From Nocardioides sp. (GTDB lineage: Bacteria > Actinomycetota > Actinomycetes > Propionibacteriales > Nocardioidaceae): a DNA stretch of 64,000 bases. The stretch spans positions 1 to 64,000 of the forward strand of contig NZ_SSXI01000060.1 in NCBI RefSeq assembly GCF_004803405.1, read 5' to 3'. The notes below the pieces were generated by a model. It did not search any database. It was not told the DNA's origin and was given only the letters and a program-made list of their open reading frames with translations. Of this stretch, positions 51,074 to 60,242 are shown one piece after another. The translations under genes were made by a program, and so were the position numbers. The stretch's first letter is position 1. Each line of letters starts with the position of its first letter.

Positions 51074-54000
51074 GCCGGCACCTCGAACGGATCGACCACC
51101 GACCGCACCACGTTGCCGTCGAGACCGAACAGGTACTCGCCCCGGGTCAGGTCGACCTCGCCCAAGAGCTCCCGCAGCGGCACATCCTCCACCCGCAGCA
51201 GACGTCGGTCCGCCGTCGTTCGCACCAAAAACGCCATGACCCGGCCGGCTCGGTCGTACTGCACCTCGCGCACACGACCTCGCACCAGGTCCAGCGACTC
51301 TCGCTGGCGACCACGCTCGCGCCGGTGCTCACTTCGTGACAGCACCGAGACGATGTCCTCGTGCTGGGAGCGCTGGAACCGGTGACCCTCGGCCGTGGTG
51401 CCGCGCGACTCGACCACCACGTCGGTGACGCCGTGGCCCCGCGCCACCGGCAGCATGCCGCTGAGCGAGGGCGCCGCGGCGGCGGGCCCGCGGTCGTGCT
51501 CGCGGGCGGGCGCCGTCTCGCGGCGTCTTCCGATCCGGCGCACGGCCGGACGCAGATCCACCCTTCCAGCCGCGGACTCGCTCGACGAGACCGGCCGAAT
51601 CCGGCTCTCCATCAATGAGCCGCTCGTGGCCGTCACGGTCACCATGCCCCTCGACGACGACGCGGACTCCGTGGTCGGAGCGGCGTCGGACGGATCGGGC
51701 CCTGTGACTTGCAGGATCGCCGGGCGTCGACCCGCCACCGTGGCCTCGAACGTCGGCGGCTCCGATCCCGTGACCTCGCTCTCGATCACCCACGTGCCGG
51801 CGATCGGCCGGACGCGACCGTCGAGTGTCAGCCGGACGGTGGTCCCGTCGATGCTCTCCAACCGGACTCCCTTGGCCCGCGAGCGAGCGGTCACTGTCGC
51901 CTTCTTGCCCTCGGGGTCGGTCAGCCGGAGGGTCGGGTCGGCGTTGCGGACGATGACCACCACGTGCCGGTCGAGCTCGGTCAGGTCGAGCCGGGCCGCG
52001 ACAGCGGTGTGGTCGTCGTTGGTCCGCAGCGGGACGATCATGCGGTGGCGCCCGTGTGCCTCGGCCACGGCGTCCCGGGCCGCGCCTGCCAGCCCGCCGG
52101 CTACGGTGAGCCGGTAGTGGATCCCGCGGCCGACCTGCAGCCGCTGGGCCAGCCAGCTGAGCACCTCGCGGTCGTCACTGAGCAGGAACAGGGTGCCGAG
52201 GCGAGCCAGCCGGCGCAGCATCATCAGGTCGTCGCGGTTGAAGCGACTTCCCCGCCCGACCACGACGATCGCCGACCGGGCGCGCACGGTGCCGTTGTCG
52301 TCCGCAGGCGTGGCCCACGACTGCGACAGCGCGGCGAGACGTGTCCGCAGCGGGCCTACGACTGAAGCCGCTGTGCCCGAACCGGCCTCGAACTCGGCCG
52401 GAGGAGCCGCCCCGGGTTCCTCGGCGAGCGCCGTGACGAGCTCATGGGCTACCGGCGGTGGCTCGACCGGACGTGCGGAGGTCTCGCTCCGCCGGTGGGT
52501 CTCGTTCCACTCGTCCCAGTCATTCCAACCACCCCAGTCGTCACCGCCGCCATCACCGCCGGCGCGGGCGTCGGCGCGTTCCCCGAGTCGCGCCCAGGTC
52601 ATCGAGCCGACCACACCATCGGCCGAGAGTCCCTCGTCACGCTGGAACTGCTTCACCGCGGCTAGGGTGCCGCCACCGAAGTCGCCGTCGATGCCGTTGG
52701 TGTCGTAGCCAAGGTCGTTGAGCAGCTGCTGCAGGTCGCGTACGTCGCCGCCCTGGTCGCCCCGTCGCAGCGTGGGCCGGTTCTGCACGTCGATCTGGCT
52801 GCCGCCGCTCGGCTCGGTGCCACCACTGGGCTCAGTTCCGCCACTGGGCTCAGTTCCGCCACTGCCGCCGGAGGAGCCGGACGTCGCACGCTCCAGTGCT
52901 TCCCAGGTCATCGCCCCGACGACGCCGTCCGCGCTGAGCCCCTGATCGCGCTGGAACTGCTTCACTGCCGCCAGGGTGCCACCTCCGAAGTCGCCGTCGA
53001 TGCCGTTGGTGTCGTAGCCCAGTTCGCTGAGCATCACCTGGAGCTCACGGACGTCGCTGCCTTGGTCGCCGTGACGAAGCGTCGGACGGATGGTGCCGTC
53101 GCCCCAGGTGTCGTCGCCATCGTGGGTCCCGTCGTCGTCACCGTCCCAATGGTCGTCATCGCCGGGGTCCCCGCTGGCGTCGTCGACGATGACCGTCGTG
53201 TCCACCGGGGTCATCCCAGCGTCAAGATGCGCGTTGTGGACCACCAGCGCGAAGTCCTGCCGGGGGTCGGTCGGCTGGTTGGTCAGGCAGTTCATCGCGA
53301 GCTGGATGGCCTCCACGGTCACGGTGAAGCTGCCGGTGACCTCACCGCCGCGCAGGTGGACGTTCGCGGTGTTGTCGTTGCCCTCGTCGTCGGGCGGCGA
53401 CCCAGCCCGCGACCAGCCGTTGCTGAAGTCGTTGCCGTAGAAGGTAGTGCCACCGTGTTCCACCTGGAGCCGGAGCCGGTTGACTATCGCGGGCCGGTCC
53501 GCGGTCCCGGATCCGACGCTGCCGGGCGGATCCGTCCAGGCGAGGGTCGTCTTCACAGGCTTGGTCGGGTCAGAGACCCGCAGGTTCCACCGCCGGCTGT
53601 CGCCCAGCGAGGTCAGGAGGACTGACTGGTCGACGTACAGCTTGTGGACCGACTCGTCGAATACCGCGCCGAGGTTGATCCGGCCCCACCCCTGCCGGTT
53701 GTTGGGGATCGGCCCCCCGAAGCCAGTATCGGTGGCGCCGTTGACCATCAGCGCCCGCAGCATCGCCGGGGACGGCGGGGTGCCGCCGATGTTGTCGGCC
53801 CACCAGTCCGCGGCCAGAGCGCACGCCCCGGCGGTCTTCGGGGACGCGCCGGAGGTGCCACCTCCCCAGGTCAGCTGGTCGCTGATGAACTCGATCGCAT
53901 CCGAGGTGAGCCCGAAGTTGGCTGCCGCCGTCCACTCACCCGGTGCACTCACGTGGGGTCGGATCCGACCGTCGAGGCAGTTGCCGTGGCTCGAGGCACC

Positions 54001-55332
54001 GTGGCCGGTGAACATCTCGTCGGGGTTGTCCGCCTCCGCGGCCGCGGTCGGCTTGTCGGTGCGGAACTCCGGCCGGTAGCTCTCGGAGTTCCCAGTCACG
54101 ATGACGTTCTTGGCCGCCTTCGGGCGGGTGAGACCGTCGCTGCCCTCGTTGCCGGCCGAGAAGCAGATCGTGAGGGGCGTGCGCGAGCCGTCGGCGTCGC
54201 GGACCAACCCGTCGTACGTCGCCTCGAGGGAGCCGTAGTCCATGCCCCCGGGGGAGGTGCCGGCACCCCATGAGTTGTTCTGCAGCGACCCGGAGGCGCC
54301 GCCCGAGGCACCGGCCGTGGTGACCGTACGCCGGCAGTTGGTCGCCGCAGAGTCCCCGCTGAACTGACTGACGATGTCGGCGCCCGGCGCCATGCCGACG
54401 CCGTAGATGAGCCCGTTCGCGTCGCGCTCGTCGCGGAAGTCGCCCGCGGCGTGGCCGGCGACGAACGTGCCGTGCCACTCCTTGCGGTTGCCGTCGTGGG
54501 ACACGATCCGCCCCGTGAACGCGTCGTGGGACTCGTCCACGCCGTCGTCGACGATGCCGATCGTGACGCCGGACCCGTCGATCCCGTGGTCTTCCAGCCA
54601 GCGCAGGTAGTTCCCCACGGGCCGGCGCTGGGAGTCGAGCATTCCGGCGATGATCAGGTCGGCCACCTCGTCCTCCGGGAGCACCGGCTCGCGCTCCTCG
54701 ACCGACGCCACGCCTGGGAGTGCGAGCGCACCGTCCACGGCACCGCCGTCGGCGACGGCCGCGACCCTGCGGTAGGGGCCCGTGGGCGGCTCGGGGTCGT
54801 CGACCAGTGTCAGGTCGGCCACCCCGCGCAGCTGCGCCAGGGTCTCCTCGGCCGTCTGGGCGTGGAGCACGACCCAGACGTCGCGCGTCCCGGACTCGGG
54901 CATCATCGCCCGCGGCTTGCTGCCAGCGGAAGGCAGCGAGACCGACCGCACGACGGGGAGGTCGGCGACGGCCTCGAGGGCGGCGCGATCACCGCGAACC
55001 AGGTAGCCCGCGGGCGGCTCGAAGGTCACCAGGGTCACCCCGGTGGCCTCGAGGAGGTCGACGACCGAGCTCTCCGGAGGACCCGCGAGCACGACTCGCG
55101 CGAACGCCTTCTCGCGGGCCGAGAGCGACTCGATCCCGGGTCGCGCCGCCTCGGCCCGAGGGGTCGGCGGGGGTGCGGGCACCCGCCGCGCCTTCTCGGT
55201 CGCGGCAATTGTCTTCTCGGGGGCCTCGACGAGCCGGTCGCCGTTGGAGTAGGTGTGCAGGACCGTGACGTCTCTTTGGTTGCCCAGGTCGATGCCGGCC
55301 GGGATCACTGCCGTGGTCATCTCGCGTGCCAT
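51070..55332 (-). CDS. Giant S8 subtilase with two peptidoglycan-binding domains
   Basis: A 1420-aa protein without a recognisable signal peptide. Residues ~75-215 may be two inhibitor-I9-like prodomain units. The S8 domain spans ~250-560: Asp262 (GIVDDGVDES), His287 (EWHGTFVAGH), oxyanion Asn395 (SAGNEG) and Ser494 (GGTSGASPKT). A KP-43-type beta-domain follows (~565-715, KTTLAWTDPPG). Two PG_binding_1 domains lie at ~748-815 and ~852-918, joined by GTEP-SG repeats. Residues 1010-1210 look alpha/beta, then a disordered stretch. The last ~70 residues resemble the C-terminus of the 674-aa partner. The ATG follows AAAGGAC. The order of domains is unusual and the C-terminal 500 residues are unassigned. 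Confidence 0.82.
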   Translation of the reverse strand: MAREMTTAVIPAGIDLGNQRDVTVLHTYSNGDRLVEAPEKTIAATEKARRVPAPPPTPRAEAARPGIESLSAREKAFARVVLAGPPESSVVDLLEATGVTLVTFEPPAGYLVRGDRAALEAVADLPVVRSVSLPSAGSKPRAMMPESGTRDVWVVLHAQTAEETLAQLRGVADLTLVDDPEPPTGPYRRVAAVADGGAVDGALALPGVASVEEREPVLPEDEVADLIIAGMLDSQRRPVGNYLRWLEDHGIDGSGVTIGIVDDGVDESHDAFTGRIVSHDGNRKEWHGTFVAGHAAGDFRDERDANGLIYGVGMAPGADIVSQFSGDSAATNCRRTVTTAGASGGASGSLQNNSWGAGTSPGGMDYGSLEATYDGLVRDADGSRTPLTICFSAGNEGSDGLTRPKAAKNVIVTGNSESYRPEFRTDKPTAAAEADNPDEMFTGHGASSHGNCLDGRIRPHVSAPGEWTAAANFGLTSDAIEFISDQLTWGGGTSGASPKTAGACALAADWWADNIGGTPPSPAMLRALMVNGATDTGFGGPIPNNRQGWGRINLGAVFDESVHKLYVDQSVLLTSLGDSRRWNLRVSDPTKPVKTTLAWTDPPGSVGSGTADRPAIVNRLRLQVEHGGTTFYGNDFSNGWSRAGSPPDDEGNDNTANVHLRGGEVTGSFTVTVEAIQLAMNCLTNQPTDPRQDFALVVHNAHLDAGMTPVDTTVIVDDASGDPGDDDHWDGDDDGTHDGDDTWGDGTIRPTLRHGDQGSDVRELQVMLSELGYDTNGIDGDFGGGTLAAVKQFQRDQGLSADGVVGAMTWEALERATSGSSGGSGGTEPSGGTEPSGGTEPSGGSQIDVQNRPTLRRGDQGGDVRDLQQLLNDLGYDTNGIDGDFGGGTLAAVKQFQRDEGLSADGVVGSMTWARLGERADARAGGDGGGDDWGGWNDWDEWNETHRRSETSARPVEPPPVAHELVTALAEEPGAAPPAEFEAGSGTAASVVGPLRTRLAALSQSWATPADDNGTVRARSAIVVVGRGSRFNRDDLMMLRRLARLGTLFLLSDDREVLSWLAQRLQVGRGIHYRLTVAGGLAGAARDAVAEAHGRHRMIVPLRTNDDHTAVAARLDLTELDRHVVVIVRNADPTLRLTDPEGKKATVTARSRAKGVRLESIDGTTVRLTLDGRVRPIAGTWVIESEVTGSEPPTFEATVAGRRPAILQVTGPDPSDAAPTTESASSSRGMVTVTATSGSLMESRIRPVSSSESAAGRVDLRPAVRRIGRRRETAPAREHDRGPAAAAPSLSGMLPVARGHGVTDVVVESRGTTAEGHRFQRSQHEDIVSVLSRSEHRRERGRQRESLDLVRGRVREVQYDRAGRVMAFLVRTTADRRLLRVEDVPLRELLGEVDLTRGEYLFGLDGNVVRSVVDPFEVPA
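52805..52858. repeat. Three tandem 18-bp units in the subtilase linker
   Basis: Two identical 18-bp copies (52823-52840, 52841-52858) follow a diverged unit. They encode successive GTEPSG repeats between the two peptidoglycan-binding domains. The unit is a multiple of three, so copy number could vary without frameshift. Confidence 0.75.
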
Positions 55333-55372
55333 GGGATGTCCTTTCGCGAGCTTGGGTGGGTGGCGGGGCAGA

Positions 55373-57397
55373 TCAGAGCTGGACGCGGATCCGGTCGGCG
55401 TAGTTCTGCCGGTCGAGGTCGACGATCACGCGCTTGCGGGTGTCGTCGAAGGTGTCCGCGAGATCTGTACTGCGCAGCGGGACGCGCTCGTGTCCGTGGC
55501 CGGTGTCGATCAGCAGGGCAGGCCCGGAGGGGGTGTACTCCACCGCGATGACCACGCCCTCGATCCGCCCCTCGCCCTTGGCGTTGCCGCTGGAGCTGCC
55601 CTCGGCGTACGACGGCCGCCGCGGACTCGACTCACTCGCCCGACCCGAAGCATGGTCCTGGACGCGTGGGCGCGCACCGTGGCGGCGCAGGTCGGAGAGG
55701 AACTTGTCGCTCTCGGGGAACACCGCGTCCTGGCTGACGAGCTGGATCGAGGTCGGCGAGGCGACGATGAAGACGCCCTCCTCGTCGAAGTTGATCTCCT
55801 GCTCGGTGGCCCGGATCATGCGGCCCCCGATGGCGCCGAACGCGCTGAACTTGGCCGTCCCCGCCGCACCCTCGGGGCTGAGCGGGTAGCTGAACGCGAG
55901 CGGCTCGAACGGGCTGATCTGGGCAGACTCGGTGATCGGCCGGGCCAGGTGCGCACCCTCGTAGCTGACATTCGCCACGAGCCGGGAGTTCGCCAGGAGG
56001 GGGGAGGTCGGGTCGAAGACGACATTGCCCGCCTCGTCGCGCACGAAGAGGTAGATCATGTGGCGCCCGATCCAGCTGGCCGGCTTGATGACCACCTGAT
56101 TGCCGCCGTTCCCGACCGTCGCTGTCCCCTGGGTCTCGACCACCGGCCACGAGGACGGGGCAAAGTTGACCTGCGCACGCCAGTTGATCTCGACGTCGTT
56201 CGGGTGGGCGGAGGTCACGGTGTAGCGGGCCACGCCGCCGTCCGAGGCGAACACCGGCGTCTCGGGCGACTTGCCCTCGCTCGCTGTCCAGCTGATCGCC
56301 GTCGTCTCCAGCTGCGGGTCGGCGTCGACGACGACCGTGGCGGGGAACGACATCTCGGTGTTGACCTCGGTCACGTAGGTTTCGTCGAGCTCGCTGAACA
56401 GCGTGGTCATGTCGGCGTCCATCGAAGCCTGCAGCCACGTCCAGCCCTCGAAGCTGACCGTCTGCTCGATGTCGATGATCTCCTCGACTCGCTTGAACTT
56501 GGCCGCGAACGTCGTTCCTCCGAACAAGCCCCCTCCTCCACCTCCGGAGCTGGCGTCGTCGACCTCGGGTGCCGGGGCGAACAAGGCGTCGAAGACCCGC
56601 TGCTGGACCTGGTCGATGAAGGTGTTCACCAGCTCCTGCCGGATCTCTTCCAACTCAGGTGCCAGACCGGTGCCGATGAACCGCACCTCAATGTCACCCT
56701 CGCGCTTCATCTGCTCCCACGCGGCGTCGATCTGCGCGCTGGAGCCGAAGAGGAAGCCGCCTCTCGTGCCGAGCGAGGCCGAGAAGTGCGTCCACATGCG
56801 CTCGGCGTGCACCTTCACCTCGGCGCCCACCGTGGGCAGCAGGCGGAGGTACTCGTACATCATCTTCACACCGGCCGGGACCGCCGTCTGCTCGCGGATC
56901 CCCTGCACCCACTCCTGTGCGCCGAGCGAGGTGAGTTCCACCAGGAAGGAGTTGGGGCCGCCGGGCGTGCCGATGTTGACGTCGTTGTGCGCCTGGTCCG
57001 GCGTGCCGGACATCGGGTTGATCAACACCTGGGCGGTGCCCTTCTGGGTGTTGAGCGGGATGAAGCGGGGATTGCTCGGCGGCCGGGGGCCGATGCCGGC
57101 CATTTCCGCCCGCCACTGCTCCTTCAGCGCCTCGAACCCCTGGGCGTCGTGCTGCAGCGCCGAGGTGATGGTGAACACCGCCGACCCGCCCGTGATCTTG
57201 TAGGTGTCGTCCTCCTGCTGCCGGAACTGGCTGACCGCCATCTGATAGCGCCCGTTCTGCCCCTTGGCCAGCTGCGGCTGCTTGGCGGTGAACAGGATGA
57301 TGTCCGGCTCGGTGCTCTGCCAGAGCTTGTAGTTGCCGATGTCCCACTTAACGCCTGACATGGCGACGCCGAGTTCCTGCTGAAGAAAGGTGCCCAT
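55373..57397 (-). CDS. Unknown 674-aa protein, first gene of subtilase operon
   Basis: No family recognised and no signal peptide. It begins MGTFLQQELGVAMSGVKWDI. Residues ~30-280 include PDIILFTAKQPQLAKGQNGR and a paralogue block shared with the 517-aa protein. A Gly-rich hinge lies at ~284-294. Residues ~310-550 are beta-rich. A disordered Ser/Arg stretch at 570-605 precedes a compact C-terminal unit (609-674: IEGVVIAVEYTPSGPALLID, then VPLRSTDLADTFDD). The last unit has a counterpart at the end of the subtilase (RGRVREVQYDRAGRVMAFLV). AGGAG lies 7 bp before the ATG. The subtilase gene starts 40 bp beyond its stop. Confidence 0.75.
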   Translation of the reverse strand: MGTFLQQELGVAMSGVKWDIGNYKLWQSTEPDIILFTAKQPQLAKGQNGRYQMAVSQFRQQEDDTYKITGGSAVFTITSALQHDAQGFEALKEQWRAEMAGIGPRPPSNPRFIPLNTQKGTAQVLINPMSGTPDQAHNDVNIGTPGGPNSFLVELTSLGAQEWVQGIREQTAVPAGVKMMYEYLRLLPTVGAEVKVHAERMWTHFSASLGTRGGFLFGSSAQIDAAWEQMKREGDIEVRFIGTGLAPELEEIRQELVNTFIDQVQQRVFDALFAPAPEVDDASSGGGGGGLFGGTTFAAKFKRVEEIIDIEQTVSFEGWTWLQASMDADMTTLFSELDETYVTEVNTEMSFPATVVVDADPQLETTAISWTASEGKSPETPVFASDGGVARYTVTSAHPNDVEINWRAQVNFAPSSWPVVETQGTATVGNGGNQVVIKPASWIGRHMIYLFVRDEAGNVVFDPTSPLLANSRLVANVSYEGAHLARPITESAQISPFEPLAFSYPLSPEGAAGTAKFSAFGAIGGRMIRATEQEINFDEEGVFIVASPTSIQLVSQDAVFPESDKFLSDLRRHGARPRVQDHASGRASESSPRRPSYAEGSSSGNAKGEGRIEGVVIAVEYTPSGPALLIDTGHGHERVPLRSTDLADTFDDTRKRVIVDLDRQNYADRIRVQL

Positions 57398-57487
57398 CGT
57401 TCGCTCCTGATGCCGACGGCACAGAGCCGCCTGTCCGGTGTTGTTGGCTTCGCGTACACCTGTAAGAGGCTGCTCATCCGTGCCTGA

Positions 57488-57757
57488 TACCCGAACGAGC
57501 CGCTTTTCTCACTGGCGTGCGGCGCATGGCGGTTTCAACTGGATGTACCGCATTCTCTGGCCCACCTTGACGACCAGTTCCCCGAAGAGCGGGCGTGGGC
57601 GGGGGAGTTCGAGGCCACTGATGTGTTTGTCGGGGTCCTTGCCGAGGACGCATATCGGGCGCGCCCGACCAACGAGGCCGGAAGGCGCTATCGCATGGGG
57701 CACTGGTTCGGGCGGGCAGCTCGGGATGTCTACCGCACCGACAACAGCCCGGCATGA
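57488..57757 (+). pseudogene. Protein-like open frame lacking a start codon
   Basis: A frame of 89 codons between TGA stops reads EPLFSLACGAWRFQLDVPHS and later GHWFGRAARDVYRTD. It looks like coding sequence (acidic middle, sensible codons) but has no ATG, GTG or TTG upstream. It is probably the 3' remnant of a truncated gene. The family is not recognised. Confidence 0.35.
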
Positions 57758-58072
57758 GGACAGAACGAGCCGGGTCCGCTCACAAACGAGGAGCGCGCAT
57801 TCCTTCACGCGCTGCTCGCGCACTGTCTTCCGGGCGTTGACGCCCTACGTGTTCAGGCCTATGCCGTCAAGGCGAAGAGGGGGCTGCGTGTGCGCTGCGG
57901 AACCATCGAGCTTGTGGTTACCGACGGCCAAGCACCACGGTCTGACGCCGGCAAGCACACGGGCCGAAGCGTGACAGTAGTGGTGTGTCCTCGCCTCTGC
58001 GTGTACCTCCGCGCAGAGGTCGAGGGGCGCCGCATGAACGAGGCCCCTGCACCGTCCGGTTCGCCCTTCTAG
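57758..58072 (+). pseudogene. Second protein-like frame, probably degenerate
   Basis: In the same frame directly after the previous stop, 104 codons read PLTNEERAFLHALLAHCLPG, then VRCGTIELVVTDGQAP, and end EAPAPSGSPF. It resembles small actinobacterial proteins that begin LTPEER.FL..LL. No start codon with a ribosome-binding site is visible and the final third looks out of frame. The whole 57398-58130 interval holds no convincing intact gene. Confidence 0.35.
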
Positions 58073-58130
58073 ACCCGAGGAGCCAGCCGGCCGCCCGACC
58101 TCGAATGAGCCGCAGATCGGCTGTTAGCCA

Positions 58131-58991
58131 TCAGCCGACGTGCTTGGTCAGCCAGGGGAGCACGGCGTCGGCCAGTTGCTGGGCATCCTCGATGTGGGCG
58201 AAGTGACTGGCCCCTTCCAGGAGGATGTAGTCCGCGCCAGGGATCGTGTCGACCAGCGCATGTGCCCATTCGACGGGGACCGGGTCGAGTTCGGAATGAA
58301 CGACAAGCGTGGGGCACTGGATTCTGGCGAACGTCTGCATGGGGTCGAGTGCTCCCAAGGAGCCGAACATGCGCTTGGGGGCCGCCAGGACGTTGGCCGC
58401 AGTGATCTCTGTGAACCCGAGGGTGAGGCTCCCGATGCTGGCGCGGTTGCGGAAGAACGGGATATAGGTGTTGAGGGTGTGGCGCTCCATGGTCTTCGGG
58501 TCTCGCGCCTCGAACTGTGGCGACGCCTCGATCGCCTTCTTGGCTGTGTCGTCCTCGGGTGTCCGGCGAGACGCCAGCCGCCGCCCGAACGTCTGCTGCA
58601 GCCCTGGGTGCAGTGGGGGAGCGGTGTTGAGCAGGACGACCGACGCGGTGGATTCCGGGTGCGTCCCGGCGTACATGGCGGCGAGAATGGCACCCACTGA
58701 GTGTCCGACCAGGTTGACGTGGTCGATGCCGAGCGCGGCGCTGAGTCCGTTCAGGTCATCGATGGCTCCAGCGAACGAGACCTTAGCCGGGTCGCCGACC
58801 GGGGTTCTGCCGCTTCCGCGCTGAGAGTAGTAGACCAGCTGGAAGGCGTCGGCCCAGCGGTCCAGGTCGCGCATGTACCTGCCACCCAACCCCGGCCCGC
58901 CGTGCACGACGACTAGCGGGGTGCCTTTGCCGACCACCGTGCAGTGGACCTCAATGTCTCCGACCGGGATGGACGTGGATGTGTCCTTCAT
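58131..58991 (-). CDS. Alpha/beta-hydrolase (prolyl-aminopeptidase-like)
   Basis: A 286-aa alpha/beta hydrolase. The oxyanion region HGGPGLGGRYM lies near residue 34, the nucleophile elbow GHSVGA near 104, an acid in VHSELDPVPVEW near 230, and the terminal histidine in EGASHFAHIED near 262. HGGPG is typical of proline iminopeptidase/haloperoxidase-like members. The ATG at 58991 is supported by GAGGAGG. It is the downstream partner of the methyltransferase gene (32 bp gap). Confidence 0.87.
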   Translation of the reverse strand: MKDTSTSIPVGDIEVHCTVVGKGTPLVVVHGGPGLGGRYMRDLDRWADAFQLVYYSQRGSGRTPVGDPAKVSFAGAIDDLNGLSAALGIDHVNLVGHSVGAILAAMYAGTHPESTASVVLLNTAPPLHPGLQQTFGRRLASRRTPEDDTAKKAIEASPQFEARDPKTMERHTLNTYIPFFRNRASIGSLTLGFTEITAANVLAAPKRMFGSLGALDPMQTFARIQCPTLVVHSELDPVPVEWAHALVDTIPGADYILLEGASHFAHIEDAQQLADAVLPWLTKHVG

Positions 58992-59023
58992 CGCTGCCTC
59001 CTCGATGTTGCAGGTGGGGCCGA

Positions 59024-60118
59024 TCACGGCAACAGCCGGTAGAACCGCCAGAACGGGTGGTCGATCGGGAGCACCTCGACGTCCGACCATCCCGCGTCGC
59101 GAGCGATCCCCCGAAAACGGTCGGTTCGCATCACGGTGCCGACGGCTTCGGAGTCCGGCTCGACCCGCCCCTGCGGCAGGCACCAAAGGACGCTGACGGT
59201 TGCGAAGAACGTCTCCGTCGGATCCCCGGCGGTGAGGGTGTCAGCCACCCTCTCGTCCATGACAATCACGGTTCCGCCGTCGGCGAGCGCCGCCCGGGCG
59301 GCCGCCATGGCCTCCACCGGATGCGCCATGTCGTGCACGCACTCGAGGAACAGGATCAGGTCGTAACGCTCGTTGCCGAGTCCGCGGGAGGCGTCCGCGA
59401 CGTCGAAGGTCAACCGGTCGGAGACGCCGTGGTCGGCGGCGTTGCGCCGTGCCCTACTGATCGACTCCTCGTCCGAGTCGTACCCATCGATGCGCAGATG
59501 CGGGTACGCCTTGGCCAGCTCGATGGCGGCCCACCCGAGGCCGCAGCCGACGTCCGCGACCATCGTCGTGCGCGTCGTGTCGGTGAGCCGCGCTGCCAGG
59601 TCGGGGATCTGGGGGATCCACTCGGCGACCAGCTGGTTGACGAAGGCGGGTCGGTTCAGCGCGGCCTGAGCCTCGACCGCGTCGCCGCCGTACGACTGGT
59701 AGGCCACGCCCTCGCCGGTCCGGAACGCCTTCAGTAGGGACGGCATCACCGAGTACGCCGCGGCCGTTGCCAGCGGCAAGCCCGCGATGAAGGCTGGCCC
59801 GGTCGCCTCGACCAGGACCTCGCGCACGGCTGGTGCAGGGGTGAACCTGGCCACGGTCAGGTCCTCGTCGTCGGCTACGACGAGTCCGGCGGTGGCCTCG
59901 GCCTGGAGCCACTCGCGGACGTACCACGCATCGAGCCCCTTGCTGCCCGAGAGCTCCTCTGCGGTCAGCGGCCCGCGCTCGACCAGAGTCTCGAAAAGGC
60001 CGTGCTTGAGTCCGATGTAGACGGTGCCCAGGTGGAACGCACCGACACCCTCCATGAAGATCCGCCCGACGAGATCCTCGATCGCCTGCTGACTTTCGAC
60101 ATCCGTGATGCTTGACAT
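59024..60118 (-). CDS. Class I SAM-dependent methyltransferase with winged-helix N-terminus
   Basis: A 364-aa protein. The N-terminal ~90 residues resemble the winged-helix dimerisation module of O-methyltransferase-like proteins (LKHGLFETLVERGPLTAEEL). The SAM domain has VADVGCGLGWAAIELAKAYP near residue 185, then IDGYDSD and FLECVHDMAHPVEAM. Similar mycobacterial proteins are annotated as class I methyltransferases of unknown substrate. AAGGAGG precedes the ATG. It forms an operon with the alpha/beta hydrolase; the LuxR/TPR gene upstream may regulate both. Confidence 0.87.
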   Translation of the reverse strand: MSSITDVESQQAIEDLVGRIFMEGVGAFHLGTVYIGLKHGLFETLVERGPLTAEELSGSKGLDAWYVREWLQAEATAGLVVADDEDLTVARFTPAPAVREVLVEATGPAFIAGLPLATAAAYSVMPSLLKAFRTGEGVAYQSYGGDAVEAQAALNRPAFVNQLVAEWIPQIPDLAARLTDTTRTTMVADVGCGLGWAAIELAKAYPHLRIDGYDSDEESISRARRNAADHGVSDRLTFDVADASRGLGNERYDLILFLECVHDMAHPVEAMAAARAALADGGTVIVMDERVADTLTAGDPTETFFATVSVLWCLPQGRVEPDSEAVGTVMRTDRFRGIARDAGWSDVEVLPIDHPFWRFYRLLP

Positions 60119-60242
60119 TGCCTGGCCTCCTTAGCCGACGGATGGTCCGGTTCGCGGGGAGGCGTGTTCATGGGCTGCCTCCTGCGGATGTGGATGAAAG
60201 AAGGCTGCGCCGGTCGGGGCCAGGAAGGATCGGGGAAATCCC

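Noticed and set aside
52805-52858. CRISPR-like or mobile repeat
   Set aside because: The 18-bp units are in frame inside the subtilase gene and encode a GTEPSG linker; there are no spacers.
55253-57358. 701-codon rightward open frame opposite the 674-aa gene
   Set aside because: The leftward frame has a proper ribosome-binding site, operon spacing and sequence blocks shared with its neighbours; the rightward frame is a GC artefact.
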